Notes under the pieces: model-generated | Seen by the model: only the letters and a program-made list of their open reading frames with translations | The model's database searches: none | Told to the model about the DNA's origin: nothing | Assembly (NCBI RefSeq): GCF_002215495.1 | Contig: NZ_CP021378.1 | Coordinates: 1,860,764 to 1,924,763 of the forward strand | Direction: 5' to 3' | Source: Porphyrobacter sp. CACIAM 03H1 | GTDB lineage: Bacteria; Pseudomonadota; Alphaproteobacteria; Sphingomonadales; Sphingomonadaceae | Length of the DNA: 64,000 nt | Made by a program: the position numbers and the translations under genes | Shown here: positions 53,393 through 61,895 of the stretch, piece by piece | Layout of the letters: each line of letters opens with the position of its first letter | Position numbering within the stretch: the first letter of the stretch is position 1

Positions 53393-54507
53393 CCCTTGAG
53401 TTCCTCGTCCAGAAAAGCGGCGATGTCGGTCAGATCGACATCGCGGGCGACATGGGCCTCGCCCAGCCGGCGCAGCAGCAGGAAGGGCAGGGTGCGCCCT
53501 TCCGCCTTCTTGTCGTGGCGCATGTGATCGACCAGCGCGGCGCCGTCGCAGGCAAGGCCGAGACCGGGCAGGTGCGCGGGCAGGCCCGCCGCCGCGATGG
53601 CCGCCGTGGCCCGCGCGGCATCCGCCGCCGAGATCGCACCCCGGCGCGTCGAGTATTTCGCCGCCAGCACCATGCCCATCGCCACCGCCTCGCCGTGGAG
53701 CAGCCGGTCGGAGAAACCCGTTTCCGCCTCGAGCGCGTGGCCGAAGGTGTGGCCGAGATTGAGCAGGGCGCGCTGATCCAGCGTCTCGCGCTCGTCGGCG
53801 GCGACGATCCGCGCCTTCATCGCGATGCTGGTGGCGATGGCGTGTTCGAGCGCGGCAGGCTCGCGCGCGAGCACCTTGTCGCCGTTCGCTTCGAGCCAGG
53901 CGAAGAAGGCCGCATCGCCGAGCAGGCCGTATTTCAGCACCTCGGCATAGCCGGCGCGCATCTCGCGGGGCGGCAGGGTCGCCAGCACCCGCGGGTCGAT
54001 CAGCACCAGCGAAGGCTGGTGGAAGGCGCCGATCAGGTTCTTGCCCGCGCGCGTGTTGATCGCGGTCTTGCCGCCGACCGAGGAATCCACCTGCGCCAGC
54101 AGCGTCGTGGGCAGCTGCACGAAACCGACCCCGCGCTTCACCACCGAACAGGCAAATCCGACGAGGTCGCCCACCACCCCGCCGCCCAGCGCGAAGACAT
54201 GATCCGACCGCGTCACGCCGAGCGCCAGCAGCCAGTCGCACAGGCGCTCGAGCACGGCCCAGCTCTTGGCGTCCTCGCCCGGTTCGACCACGAACCACTC
54301 TGCCGCCATTCCCTGCGCGGCGAGATGCGCGTCCACCGGAGCGGCGAACAGGCGGTGAGTGTTGGTGTCGGCCACGAACGGCACGGGGCGCTGCGGACCG
54401 TATCCCATGAGGTACGGTGCGGCAGCCTCGGCGAGGTGCTCGAGCAGCCCCTCCTCGATCACCACGTCATAGGCGCGCCCGGCCAGCGCGACGGAAATCA
54501 CAGCCAT
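53389..54507 (-). CDS. aroB: 3-dehydroquinate synthase
   Basis: 372 residues. It makes dehydroquinate from DAHP using NAD and zinc. Signatures are FALGGGVVGDLVGFACSV, LPTTLLAQVDSSVGGKTAIN, YAEVLKYGLL and NLGHTFGHALEAE (metal His). The start at 54507 overlaps the aroK stop by 10 bp. It is followed by coupled cyclase and GNAT genes. Confidence 0.97.
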   Translation of the reverse strand: MAVISVALAGRAYDVVIEEGLLEHLAEAAAPYLMGYGPQRPVPFVADTNTHRLFAAPVDAHLAAQGMAAEWFVVEPGEDAKSWAVLERLCDWLLALGVTRSDHVFALGGGVVGDLVGFACSVVKRGVGFVQLPTTLLAQVDSSVGGKTAINTRAGKNLIGAFHQPSLVLIDPRVLATLPPREMRAGYAEVLKYGLLGDAAFFAWLEANGDKVLAREPAALEHAIATSIAMKARIVAADERETLDQRALLNLGHTFGHALEAETGFSDRLLHGEAVAMGMVLAAKYSTRRGAISAADAARATAAIAAAGLPAHLPGLGLACDGAALVDHMRHDKKAEGRTLPFLLLRRLGEAHVARDVDLTDIAAFLDEELKG

Positions 54508-55067
54508 TTGTCGATCGCCTCGATGATCGCGCGGGCGGTGTCGGCGTGGGGGCCGGTCTCGCTGACGACGCGGATATGCGCCTGCCCATAGAAGGGCGCG
54601 CGCTCTGCCGCCAGCCGGGTCAGGATGGTGCGCGGGTCGCCCTGCTTGAGCAGCGGGCGGGTGGCGCGGCGCGAGGTGCGCTCGACCAGCGTGTCGATGT
54701 CGCAATCGATCCACACCGCGATGCCCTTTTCGAGCACGGCGGCGCGGGTCTGCGGATCGACGAAAGCCCCGCCGCCGGTGGCGATAACGCCGTGGCCTTC
54801 CTCGATCAGCCGGGCGATCACGCGCCGCTCGCCGTCGCGGAAATAGGCCTCGCCATAGGTCTCGAAGATCTCGGGGATCGACCGCTGGGCGGCGGCGACG
54901 ATGGCCTCGTCGGCATCGACGAAATCGCGCTTCAGCAGGCCCGCGAGCTTGCGCCCGACAGTCGTCTTGCCGACCCCCATCAGCCCGACCAGCACCACCG
55001 GCCGCGTGATGCGCGCGGCGATGGCGGCAAGATCGCTGTGATGCGAGGCGGAGGGCGCGGCGGACAT
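54498..55067 (-). CDS. aroK: shikimate kinase
   Basis: 189 residues. Walker A is LVGLMGVGKTTVGRKLAG; the shikimate-binding Asp is in DFVDADEAI, with GVIATGGGAFVD and the LID region RPLLKQGDPRTIL. The N-terminal 20 residues (SAAPSASHHSDLAAIAARI) extend the usual fold. It is first in the aroK-aroB-cyclase-GNAT run; its stop lies inside aroB. Divergent from a small membrane protein with 38 bp between starts, so the promoters must overlap. Confidence 0.95.
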   Translation of the reverse strand: MSAAPSASHHSDLAAIAARITRPVVLVGLMGVGKTTVGRKLAGLLKRDFVDADEAIVAAAQRSIPEIFETYGEAYFRDGERRVIARLIEEGHGVIATGGGAFVDPQTRAAVLEKGIAVWIDCDIDTLVERTSRRATRPLLKQGDPRTILTRLAAERAPFYGQAHIRVVSETGPHADTARAIIEAIDKWL

Positions 55068-55105
55068 TGCCGCAAGGCCTATAGATGGGCTAGGGCACGC
55101 GCAAT

Positions 55106-55306
55106 ATGCGAAGCCCGCGACCCCCGCGTCTCTCCCCGACCGCCCTTCAGGAGGCCGCCCCGCCGCCGCGTCTCGCCGTGCGGGCTTGGTGGCCCGTGGC
55201 CGTGCTCGTTGTTGCGGGTCTGCTCGTGCTTGCCTGGGTCGACGGCGGCGAGGAGCCGCTGCGCCCGATCGCCGAGGATGTGGCCCTGCCGGAGCAGGGG
55301 CAATGA
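55106..55306 (+). CDS. small single-span membrane protein of unknown function
   Basis: 66 residues: Pro/Arg-rich N-terminus, one hydrophobic span (WWPVAVLVVAGLLVLAWV) and a short acidic tail. It is too short to match by eye. It is supported by its place between the aroK divergent promoter and a 644-residue gene whose ATG overlaps its stop (ATGA), so both are translated from one message. Possibly a membrane partner of the larger protein. Confidence 0.6.
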   Translation: MRSPRPPRLSPTALQEAAPPPRLAVRAWWPVAVLVVAGLLVLAWVDGGEEPLRPIAEDVALPEQGQ

Positions 55307-57237
55307 GCGCGCGGCGGCCAGGCTGGGGCGCGAGCGTGCTGGCGCTTGGCCTTGCGGGTGCGCTCGGCGGAGCGGGGCTTGCGGGCCTCGCCGGCGCGCA
55401 GGGCAAGCCCGAATCGCTCCTGCCTCCCGGCTTCGACGATCCAGCGCCGACGCCCAGTCCGCGCTCCAGCGCGAGCCCGCGCCCGGCACCGACACCGGCG
55501 CCAGGACCCGCCACCGTGCCGGGCACCGCGCCGCCGCCCGGCGGCGCGATCGCTCTGCCTCCGCCGGGCGTGCCGGTCGATCCTTCGTCCCTCCCGCCGC
55601 TGCCGAGCATCACGCGCGACGATCTCGCCCGCCTGCCGAGCCTTGCGGAGCTGGAGAACATGTCGACCGAGGAGCTCGACCAGCTGCTCGGCCTCAAGCC
55701 CAAGTCCGACATTCCGCCCGGCGCGCAGCGGGCGCTGACCCGCGTCGGCGTGCTGGCGGCGGACGAGGGCGGCCTGCCGCCGGTGGCGCTGGCGAACCAG
55801 TCGGACAAGCTCGTGCGCGCGGTGCTGAACGGCACGCAGGGGCCGATGGTGTCGCGCTGGGGCCACATCCTCCTGCGTCGCGCGCTGGCGAGCCGCCTTG
55901 CCGCGCCGCTCGGCATGGACCCGATCGAATTCGCCGCCCTGCGCGTCGGCGTGCTGAACCGGATGGGCGAGTTCGCGCTCGCCCGCGCGGTGGTGCAGGA
56001 TATCGACACGGCAAACTGGTCGCCCGCCCTCACGCAGGAGGCGCTCGGCGCCTATCTCGCGGGCGGGGACGTTACCGGCGCCTGCCCGGCCGTGCGGCTC
56101 CAGGGCTCTGCCCGCGAGGACGGGGAATGGCAGCTGTGGCAGGCGATCTGCAATGCCTATGCGGGCGAGGCCGCGCTTGCTGCCTCGCAGCTCGACCGGG
56201 CGCTGTTCCGCGGGGTCGCGCCGCGGATCGACGTGCTGCTGGCGCGCCGCTTCGCCGGAGCGGCGGGGCGCGGCCAGCGCGCGGTGCAGATCGAATGGCA
56301 GGGCGTCGATGATCTCAACCCCTGGCGCTTCGGCCTTGCCAATGCGCTCGGCGAACCCCTGCCCGAAGGCCTGCTCGACGGAGCGTTGAAGGCGAGGGGC
56401 GGCGCCTACTATGCCCGCGCCGGCGCGCTGCTGCCGATGCTGCCCGCCCGCCAGCGCGCGCCTTTCGCCGGACGCGCGGCGCGCGAGGGGATTCTCTCGG
56501 CCGATGCGATGGTCGATCTCTATTCCGAGATCCACGCCGATCCCGCCGCGAGCGGCGATCCGCAGACCCATGCCGCCACCCTGCGCGAGGCCTACCTCGC
56601 CACCGATCCCGCTGCGCGGATCGACGCAATGGAGCGCCTGTGGTCGGCAGGGCCCGCCCTGGGCGGCGGGGACGGTTACGGCGCGCGGGTGCTGACGGCC
56701 TATGCCGCGGCACGGATCCCGCCCTCGGCCGATCACGCCTCCGCGGCGGGCGAGCTGATCGCGGCCATGCTCGCCGCCGGGCTCGATCGCAACGCGGGCC
56801 GCTGGGCCGGCGTGGTCGAGGAAGGCTCGCTCGGCTGGGCGCTGATCGCGCTTTCCAGCCCGCGCGGCGATGCCGTGGGGCAGGGTGCGGTGCAGAGCTT
56901 CATCGGCGGGGATTCCAGCGAGGACCGCCGCAAGTCGGCCTTCCTCGTCGCCGGCCTTGCCGGACTGGGACGTCTCGATCCGGGCGACGCCGCCTCGCTT
57001 GCCGGCGATCTCGACTTCGATCTGGCGCGCCGGACCCGCTGGACAAGCGCCATCGCGCGCGCGGCCGAAGTCGGCAATCCGGCGCTGGTGGTGCTGCTGG
57101 CGGGGCTGGGAATGCAGGGCACGAGCTGGTCGCAGATGACCCCGCTGCACCTCTACCACATCACCGCCGCGCTGACCCGCGTGGGGCTGGAGGCCGAGGC
57201 CCGGATGATCGCCGCCGAGGCGGTCGCACGCGGGTAA
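55303..57237 (+). CDS. large exported protein of unknown function with helical repeats
   Basis: 644 residues. A signal-like N-terminus (VLALGLAGALGGAGLAGLAGA) leads to a Pro/Ala/Thr-rich linker (residues 40-115), then about 500 residues of short amphipathic helices (for example RVGVLNRMGEFALARAVVQDI, LGAYLAGGDVTGACPAVRL, WALIALSSPRGDAV), in the style of TPR/SEL1-like superhelices. I do not recognise a family. Its stop overlaps the xerD start (TAATG). It may be a periplasmic scaffold, which would fit the coupled membrane protein upstream. Confidence 0.75.
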   Translation: MSARRPGWGASVLALGLAGALGGAGLAGLAGAQGKPESLLPPGFDDPAPTPSPRSSASPRPAPTPAPGPATVPGTAPPPGGAIALPPPGVPVDPSSLPPLPSITRDDLARLPSLAELENMSTEELDQLLGLKPKSDIPPGAQRALTRVGVLAADEGGLPPVALANQSDKLVRAVLNGTQGPMVSRWGHILLRRALASRLAAPLGMDPIEFAALRVGVLNRMGEFALARAVVQDIDTANWSPALTQEALGAYLAGGDVTGACPAVRLQGSAREDGEWQLWQAICNAYAGEAALAASQLDRALFRGVAPRIDVLLARRFAGAAGRGQRAVQIEWQGVDDLNPWRFGLANALGEPLPEGLLDGALKARGGAYYARAGALLPMLPARQRAPFAGRAAREGILSADAMVDLYSEIHADPAASGDPQTHAATLREAYLATDPAARIDAMERLWSAGPALGGGDGYGARVLTAYAAARIPPSADHASAAGELIAAMLAAGLDRNAGRWAGVVEEGSLGWALIALSSPRGDAVGQGAVQSFIGGDSSEDRRKSAFLVAGLAGLGRLDPGDAASLAGDLDFDLARRTRWTSAIARAAEVGNPALVVLLAGLGMQGTSWSQMTPLHLYHITAALTRVGLEAEARMIAAEAVARG

Positions 57238-58124
57238 TGTCCGCGGCGACAGAGGCGTTCCTCGCCATGCTCGCCGCCGAGCGCGGTGCGGCGCTCAACA
57301 CGCTCGCCGCCTATCGTCGCGATCTCGAACAGGCCGAGGAGGCGATCGGCGATCTCGCCGCGGCGCCGCGCGATGCGGTCGCCTCGCTGGCGGGGGAATG
57401 GGCGGACCTTGCCCCTTCGAGCGTCGCGCGCAAGGCATCGGCGCTGCGGCAGTTCTTCGGCTTCGCGATCGACGAGGGCTGGCGGCAGGACGATCCTTCG
57501 GGCGCGCTGCCCGCGCCGCGGGCCCGCCGCCCGCTGCCCAAGGTGATGGGGCACGATCAGATCGCCGCCCTCTTCGCCCGCGCCGAGACGGAGGCGGCGG
57601 GCGATGATCCGCGAGCGGTGCGGCTGCTGGCCCTGATCGAGCTGCTCTACGGCTCGGGCCTGCGCGCAACCGAGCTCGTCAGCCTGCCGCTGGCCGCCGT
57701 GCCGCGCGATGCGCCCTTCCTCACGGTCACCGGTAAGGGCGGCTCGGCGCGGCTGGTGCCGGTCGGCGGGCGGGCGCTCGAGGCGCTGGGGCGCTGGCGG
57801 GTGCTGCGCCCGGCGACCCCTGCCTCGCGCTACCTGTTCCCGTCGGGCAAGAGCGGCCATCTCAGCCGCGTCCGCCTGTTCCAGCTTCTGAAGGCGCTGG
57901 CGGCAAGGGCGGGGCTGGACCCTGCCGGGATCAGCCCCCACGTGCTGCGCCACGCCTTTGCAACCCACCTGCTCGAGGGCGGGGCGGACCTGCGCGTGCT
58001 CCAGACCCTGCTCGGCCATGCCGACATCGCCACCACGCAGATCTACACCCATGTCGATGCCGCGCGGCTGGTTGCCCTCGTCAATTCCCGCCACCCGCTT
58101 GCAAGCAGGGCAACATCGGACTAG
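57237..58124 (+). CDS. xerD: tyrosine recombinase XerD
   Basis: 295 residues. Core-binding N-terminal helices (FLAMLAAERGAALNTLAAYRRDL) and catalytic domain with the R-H-R-Y set: LLYGSGLRATELVSL (Arg), HVLRHAFATHLLEGGADLRVL (His-x-x-Arg), GHADIATTQIYTHV (His and Tyr nucleophile). It resolves chromosome dimers at dif with XerC. Starts by a TAATG overlap with the preceding gene. accA follows within 10 bp. Confidence 0.95.
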   Translation: MSAATEAFLAMLAAERGAALNTLAAYRRDLEQAEEAIGDLAAAPRDAVASLAGEWADLAPSSVARKASALRQFFGFAIDEGWRQDDPSGALPAPRARRPLPKVMGHDQIAALFARAETEAAGDDPRAVRLLALIELLYGSGLRATELVSLPLAAVPRDAPFLTVTGKGGSARLVPVGGRALEALGRWRVLRPATPASRYLFPSGKSGHLSRVRLFQLLKALAARAGLDPAGISPHVLRHAFATHLLEGGADLRVLQTLLGHADIATTQIYTHVDAARLVALVNSRHPLASRATSD

Positions 58125-58133
58125 CGCCGCCCG

Positions 58134-59078
58134 ATGATTTCCTATCTCGATTTCGAGAAGCCGGTCGCCGCGCTCGAGGAGCGCATCACCCAGTTGCGCA
58201 GCGTCAACGCGCTGCACGATGTGGACGTGGAGAGCGAGATCGCCCGGCTCGAGGCCAAGAGCGCCGAACTGCTCGCCAGCACCTATGCCTCGCTCACCCC
58301 GTGGCAGAAGACGCAGGTCGCACGGCATCCGCAAAGGCCGCATTTCCGCGACTATGTGGCGCACGCCTTCACCGATTTCATGCCGCTGGGCGGGGACCGG
58401 CTCTATGCCGACGATCTCGCGATCATGGGCGGCTTCGCGCGGCTGGATGGGCGGCGGGTGATGCTGATCGGGCACGAGAAGGGCCACGACACCAAGACCC
58501 GGATCGCGCACAATTTCGGCATGGGCAAGCCCGAGGGCTACCGCAAGGCGATCCGCCTGATGGAAATGGCGAGCCGATTCGGCCTGCCGGTGGTGACGCT
58601 GGTCGACACCTCGGGCGCCTTTCCGGGGATCGAGGCCGAGGAACGCGGTCAGGCCGAAGCCATCGCCCGCGCGACCGAGGCCTGCCTTGCGCTCGAGGTG
58701 CCGATGGTTGCGGCGATTGTCGGCGAGGGCGGATCGGGCGGCGCGGTGGCGCTCGCCAGCGCCAACCGGGTGCTGATGATGGAACACGCGGTCTATTCGG
58801 TGATCTCGCCCGAAGGCTGCGCCTCGATCCTGTGGCGCACGTCGGAAAAGGCACCCGAGGCCGCGCAGGCGATGAAGGTGACGGCGCAGCATCTCAAGCG
58901 CGACAACGTGATCGACCGGATCGTCAAGGAGCCGGTCGGCGGCGCGCATCGCGATCCTGTCGGCGCGGCGCGGATGCTCGGCGAGGCACTCGCCGAGGAG
59001 CTGGACAGGCTCGCAGGGCAGGACGGCGCTCAGCTGGTCGCCGCACGCGAGGCACGATTCCTCGCCATCGGGGGCTAG
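58134..59078 (+). CDS. accA: acetyl-CoA carboxylase carboxyltransferase alpha subunit
   Basis: 314 residues. Starts ISYLDFEKPVAALEERITQLR; crotonase-like blocks include FGMGKPEGYRKAIRLMEMA, VDTSGAFPGIEAEERGQAEAIA, VPMVAAIVGEGGSGGAVALA and YSVISPEGCASILWR. It transfers carboxyl from biotin to acetyl-CoA with AccD, the first step of fatty-acid synthesis. No AccD is nearby. It is 9 bp after xerD on the same strand. Confidence 0.97.
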   Translation: MISYLDFEKPVAALEERITQLRSVNALHDVDVESEIARLEAKSAELLASTYASLTPWQKTQVARHPQRPHFRDYVAHAFTDFMPLGGDRLYADDLAIMGGFARLDGRRVMLIGHEKGHDTKTRIAHNFGMGKPEGYRKAIRLMEMASRFGLPVVTLVDTSGAFPGIEAEERGQAEAIARATEACLALEVPMVAAIVGEGGSGGAVALASANRVLMMEHAVYSVISPEGCASILWRTSEKAPEAAQAMKVTAQHLKRDNVIDRIVKEPVGGAHRDPVGAARMLGEALAEELDRLAGQDGAQLVAAREARFLAIGG

Positions 59079-59181
59079 GGCGGCCAACCCAGGTTAAGCT
59101 TTCGTTTGCCAAGCCCTTGTCGCGCGCTGCTTTCCCGATAGGCTGGGGAAAGACCTGAAAAGGCGCAAGCGAGGACTGAAC

Positions 59182-60663
59182 ATGGCACGGATTTCACGCA
59201 AGTGGCTGGCTTTCGGCGCGGCAAGCATCACGCTCGCCGGGTGCATGGGCGCCGGGGCGCAGGTGCCCTCGGCCTCGTCGCCGATCACGCCGCAGGAAGC
59301 CCAGATGGGCGCGCAGTATCACCCGCAATTCCTCGCGGAATTCGGCGGCGCGATGAGCGGCACCCATGCGCAATATGTCGAGCAGGTGGGCAAGAACATC
59401 GCGGTCCAGTCGGGACTCGGCAATGCCCGCGAGGCCTTCACGGTCAGCCTGCTGAATTCGCCGGTGCACAACGCCTTCGCCGTGCCGGGCGGCTATATCT
59501 ACACCACCCGTCAGCTGGTGACGCTGATGAACAGCGAGGCGGAACTGGCCGCTGTGCTGGGGCACGAGGTCGGCCATGTCGCCGCGCGGCACTCGCAGCG
59601 GCGCCAGCAGGCGGCGCAGAAGAACTCGCTGCTCGGGCTGGGCGGGGCGATTCTCTCTGGCGTGCTGTTCGGCAACAGCGAGCTCGGGCGACTCGGCCAG
59701 CAGCTCTCGCTCGAGGGGTCGCAGCTCTTCACCCTCAAGTTCTCGCGCAAGCAGGAGCTCGAGGCCGACGATCTGGGGATCATGTATCTGGGCCGTGCGG
59801 GCTATGACCGGCGGGCGATGGGCACGGTGCTGGCGAGTCTCGCCGCCCAGAACGCGCTCGATGCGCGCCTTCAGGGACGCAATGCCAGCGTTCCCGAATG
59901 GGCCTCGACCCACCCCGATCCCGCGAGCCGCGTGCAGAGCGCGCTGGCCAAGGCGCGCACCGCCGGGGGTGCCACAGCCGGTGTAACGAATCGCGACACC
60001 TTCCTCACCCGGATCGACGGACTGCTCTATGGCGACGATCCCGCGCAGGGGCTGATCGAGGGCAGCACCTTCACCCATCCCGAGCTGCGTCTCGCCTTCA
60101 CCGCGCCCCAGGGCTTCTACATGGTCAACGGGACGCGCGCGGTCAGCATCAACGGGCAGGGCGCGCAGGCGCAGATGACCCTGGCGAACTACAACGGCAA
60201 TCTCGAGACCTATGTGCGCCAGCAGTTCGCTGCGGCGGGCGGCCAGAACGGCAATCTCGCCCCGCAGCAGCTGGAGCGCACGACCGTCAACGGTCTGCCG
60301 GCGGTTTACGGGGTGGCGCGCGTCAACAACGGGCGCAGCCAGGTCGATCTGGTGGTGTTCGCCTATGAATTCGCGCGCGACCGGGCCTATCACTTCACCG
60401 CGATCGCCCCGGCGGGCCGTGCGGCGACCTTCAATCCGATGTTCCAGTCGATGCGCCGGATCACGCCGAGCGAGGCCGGATCGGTGGTGCCCAAGAAATT
60501 GCAGGTGGTGAACGTGGCGCGCGGCGACACGATCGCGAGCCTCGCGCGGCGGATGGCCTACGACAGCGCGCAGGAAGAACGCTTCCGGGTGCTCAATGCC
60601 CTCGGCAGCAACGATACCCTCACGCCAGGCCAGAAGGTCAAGCTGGTGGTGCGGGCGCGGTAG
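59182..60663 (+). CDS. M48 family zinc metallopeptidase lipoprotein with LysM domain (BepA-like)
   Basis: 493 residues. A lipobox (SITLAGC at residues 16-22) makes it an envelope lipoprotein. The zinc site is LAAVLGHEVGHVAARHSQRR, with the third ligand in SRKQELEADDLGIMYLG. A C-terminal block (residues about 440-493: VVNVARGDTIASLARRM, LNALGSNDTLTPGQKV) is a LysM-type domain, which is less common in M48 proteases and suggests peptidoglycan anchoring. It probably degrades misfolded outer-membrane proteins. ATG follows GAGGACTGAAC. Confidence 0.93.
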   Translation: MARISRKWLAFGAASITLAGCMGAGAQVPSASSPITPQEAQMGAQYHPQFLAEFGGAMSGTHAQYVEQVGKNIAVQSGLGNAREAFTVSLLNSPVHNAFAVPGGYIYTTRQLVTLMNSEAELAAVLGHEVGHVAARHSQRRQQAAQKNSLLGLGGAILSGVLFGNSELGRLGQQLSLEGSQLFTLKFSRKQELEADDLGIMYLGRAGYDRRAMGTVLASLAAQNALDARLQGRNASVPEWASTHPDPASRVQSALAKARTAGGATAGVTNRDTFLTRIDGLLYGDDPAQGLIEGSTFTHPELRLAFTAPQGFYMVNGTRAVSINGQGAQAQMTLANYNGNLETYVRQQFAAAGGQNGNLAPQQLERTTVNGLPAVYGVARVNNGRSQVDLVVFAYEFARDRAYHFTAIAPAGRAATFNPMFQSMRRITPSEAGSVVPKKLQVVNVARGDTIASLARRMAYDSAQEERFRVLNALGSNDTLTPGQKVKLVVRAR

Positions 60664-60721
60664 TCGCGGGGGGCGCTTGGCCTGGGGGGCCGCGCGAAAA
60701 CTAGGTAATACACAAAGAAAA

Positions 60722-60745
60722 ACGGCGGGGATTGCTCCCCGCCGT
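60722..60745. terminator. bidirectional terminator between M48 peptidase and Flp pilin genes
   Basis: ACGGCGGGG (60722-60730) and CCCCGCCGT (60737-60745), loop ATTGCT, nine pairs. On the plus strand it is followed by CTTCCTTTT; on the minus strand by TTTTTCTTTG. Both flanking genes end here, so it can end both transcripts. Confidence 0.85.
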
Positions 60746-60770
60746 CTTCCTTTTGCCAGAGGCGTTGGCC

Positions 60771-60950
60771 TTACGCGGCCGCGCCACCCGGGGTCATGTT
60801 GTCGTTGACGTCCTGGAAGGTCTGCGACAGCGTGCCGCCCAGCGAGGTCATGGCGGTGATCGCGGCGACGGCGATCAGAGCGGCGATCAGGCCGTATTCG
60901 ATGGCGGTGGCGCCCTGTTCGTCACGGACGAGGTTCTTGAAGAAGGTCAT
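60771..60950 (-). CDS. Flp family type IVb pilin (first copy)
   Basis: 59 residues, too short for most gene tables. The mature part follows the prepilin site in RDEQGATAIEYGLIAALIAV (Glu at +5 after Gly), then a short hydrophobic helix and a polar tail. It is the major subunit type of Tad/Flp pili used for tight adherence. The Tad assembly genes are not in the window. The divergent second copy begins nearby on the same strand; this one ends at a strong terminator. AT-rich DNA upstream (61020-61050) probably holds its promoter. Confidence 0.9.
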   Translation of the reverse strand: MTFFKNLVRDEQGATAIEYGLIAALIAVAAITAMTSLGGTLSQTFQDVNDNMTPGGAAA

Positions 60951-61064
60951 GTCTAGTCTCCTGGTTTGGTCTTCGGTACCCGTGCCCCCCTGTTTCGCGG
61001 CGGGCTGTGGTCTTGTTAGATCGCTACCTGTTGAGAAATTCCTAATCCGAAAGTTGAACCGGAA

Positions 61065-61247
61065 TTAATTCGTCATGGCATCGACCGCGCGGGTCTCGAT
61101 GTCGTTCCACATGGCGATGGTCGTCGTGGCAACACTTTGCAGCGCGAAGACCATGGCGAGAACGATCAGCGAGATGATCAGCCCGTATTCGACGGCGGTC
61201 GCCCCCGACGTGTCATCGATCAGCTCTTTCATGAAAGTCGACGACAT
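61065..61247 (-). CDS. Flp family type IVb pilin (second copy)
   Basis: 60 residues. Prepilin motif DDTSGATAVEYGLIISLIVLA with Glu at +5, and a longer C-terminal helix (MWNDIETRAVDAMTN) than the first copy. The start is taken as ATG 61247 (second in-frame ATG at 61232). The two pilins share the motif but not the tail, so they are divergent paralogues, not a recent duplication. Separated from the first copy by 114 AT-richer bases, each likely having its own promoter. Confidence 0.88.
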   Translation of the reverse strand: MSSTFMKELIDDTSGATAVEYGLIISLIVLAMVFALQSVATTTIAMWNDIETRAVDAMTN

Positions 61248-61346
61248 CGGGATTTTCCCCATTCCCTTTGGACTGATGCAGCAAGAATCGCGCGCGGGAG
61301 TTAAGAAAAGGTTGAGAAGGCGGCCTTGCATGGAAAGAAATCCGAC

Positions 61347-61757
61347 ATGACGCATCGCTGGATACCCGTCGTCGCGGCGGCGCTGCACCGGCCGGACGGG
61401 CGCTGGCTGATGCATCGCCGCCCGCCGGGCAAGCACCATGCGGGGCTCTGGGAATTTCCCGGCGGCAAGGTCGAACCCGATGAAATTCCGGCGGAATCCC
61501 TTGTGCGCGAGCTCGCCGAAGAACTCGGCATCCGCTGCTTGCCCGAAGCCTGCGTGCCGGCCTGCTTCGCCCAGGGCGAGGCGGACGAGGGGGGCAGGGC
61601 GCTTGTCATTCTGCTTTACACGGTCAGCACCTGGGAGGGCGAGCCCGAGGCGCTTGAAGGCGGGGCGGTGGGCTGGTTCACGGCCGACGAAGTGCTGGCG
61701 CTGCCCAAGCCGCCGCTCGACATCCTGCTCGCGGAGCGGCTTCTCCAAAATCGCTGA
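61347..61757 (+). CDS. mutT: NUDIX hydrolase, MutT (8-oxo-dGTP diphosphatase)
   Basis: 136 residues. Nudix box GGKVEPDEIPAESLVRELAEEL, framed by WLMHRRPPGKHHAGLWEFPG typical of MutT. It removes 8-oxo-dGTP. The ATG at 61347 follows GGAAAGAAATCCGAC; an earlier in-frame ATG at 61326 exists. Divergent from the second pilin gene; the tRNA-Arg follows on the same strand. Confidence 0.92.
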   Translation: MTHRWIPVVAAALHRPDGRWLMHRRPPGKHHAGLWEFPGGKVEPDEIPAESLVRELAEELGIRCLPEACVPACFAQGEADEGGRALVILLYTVSTWEGEPEALEGGAVGWFTADEVLALPKPPLDILLAERLLQNR

Positions 61758-61818
61758 CAGGCCGCGAAAAGCCCCTTGCCAAGCCCCGCCGACCCCCCTA
61801 GATGGCCCCCCTCAGCGC

Positions 61819-61895
61819 GCACCCGTAGCTCAGCTGGATAGAGCACCAGACTACGAATCTGGGGGTCAGAGGTTCGAATCCTTTCGGGTGCGCCA
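61819..61895 (+). tRNA. tRNA-Arg (anticodon ACG)
   Basis: 77 nt. Acceptor stem GCACCCG (61819) pairs with CGGGTGC (61885-61891), discriminator G then encoded CCA. D arm AGCTCAGCTGGATAGAGC; anticodon stem CCAGA/TCTGG with loop CTACGAA (anticodon ACG, reads CGU/CGC/CGA after inosine); T arm AGAGGTTCGAATCCTTT. Integrity is good. Its 3' end overlaps the stop of the opposite-strand recombinase, marking an integration site. Confidence 0.97.
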
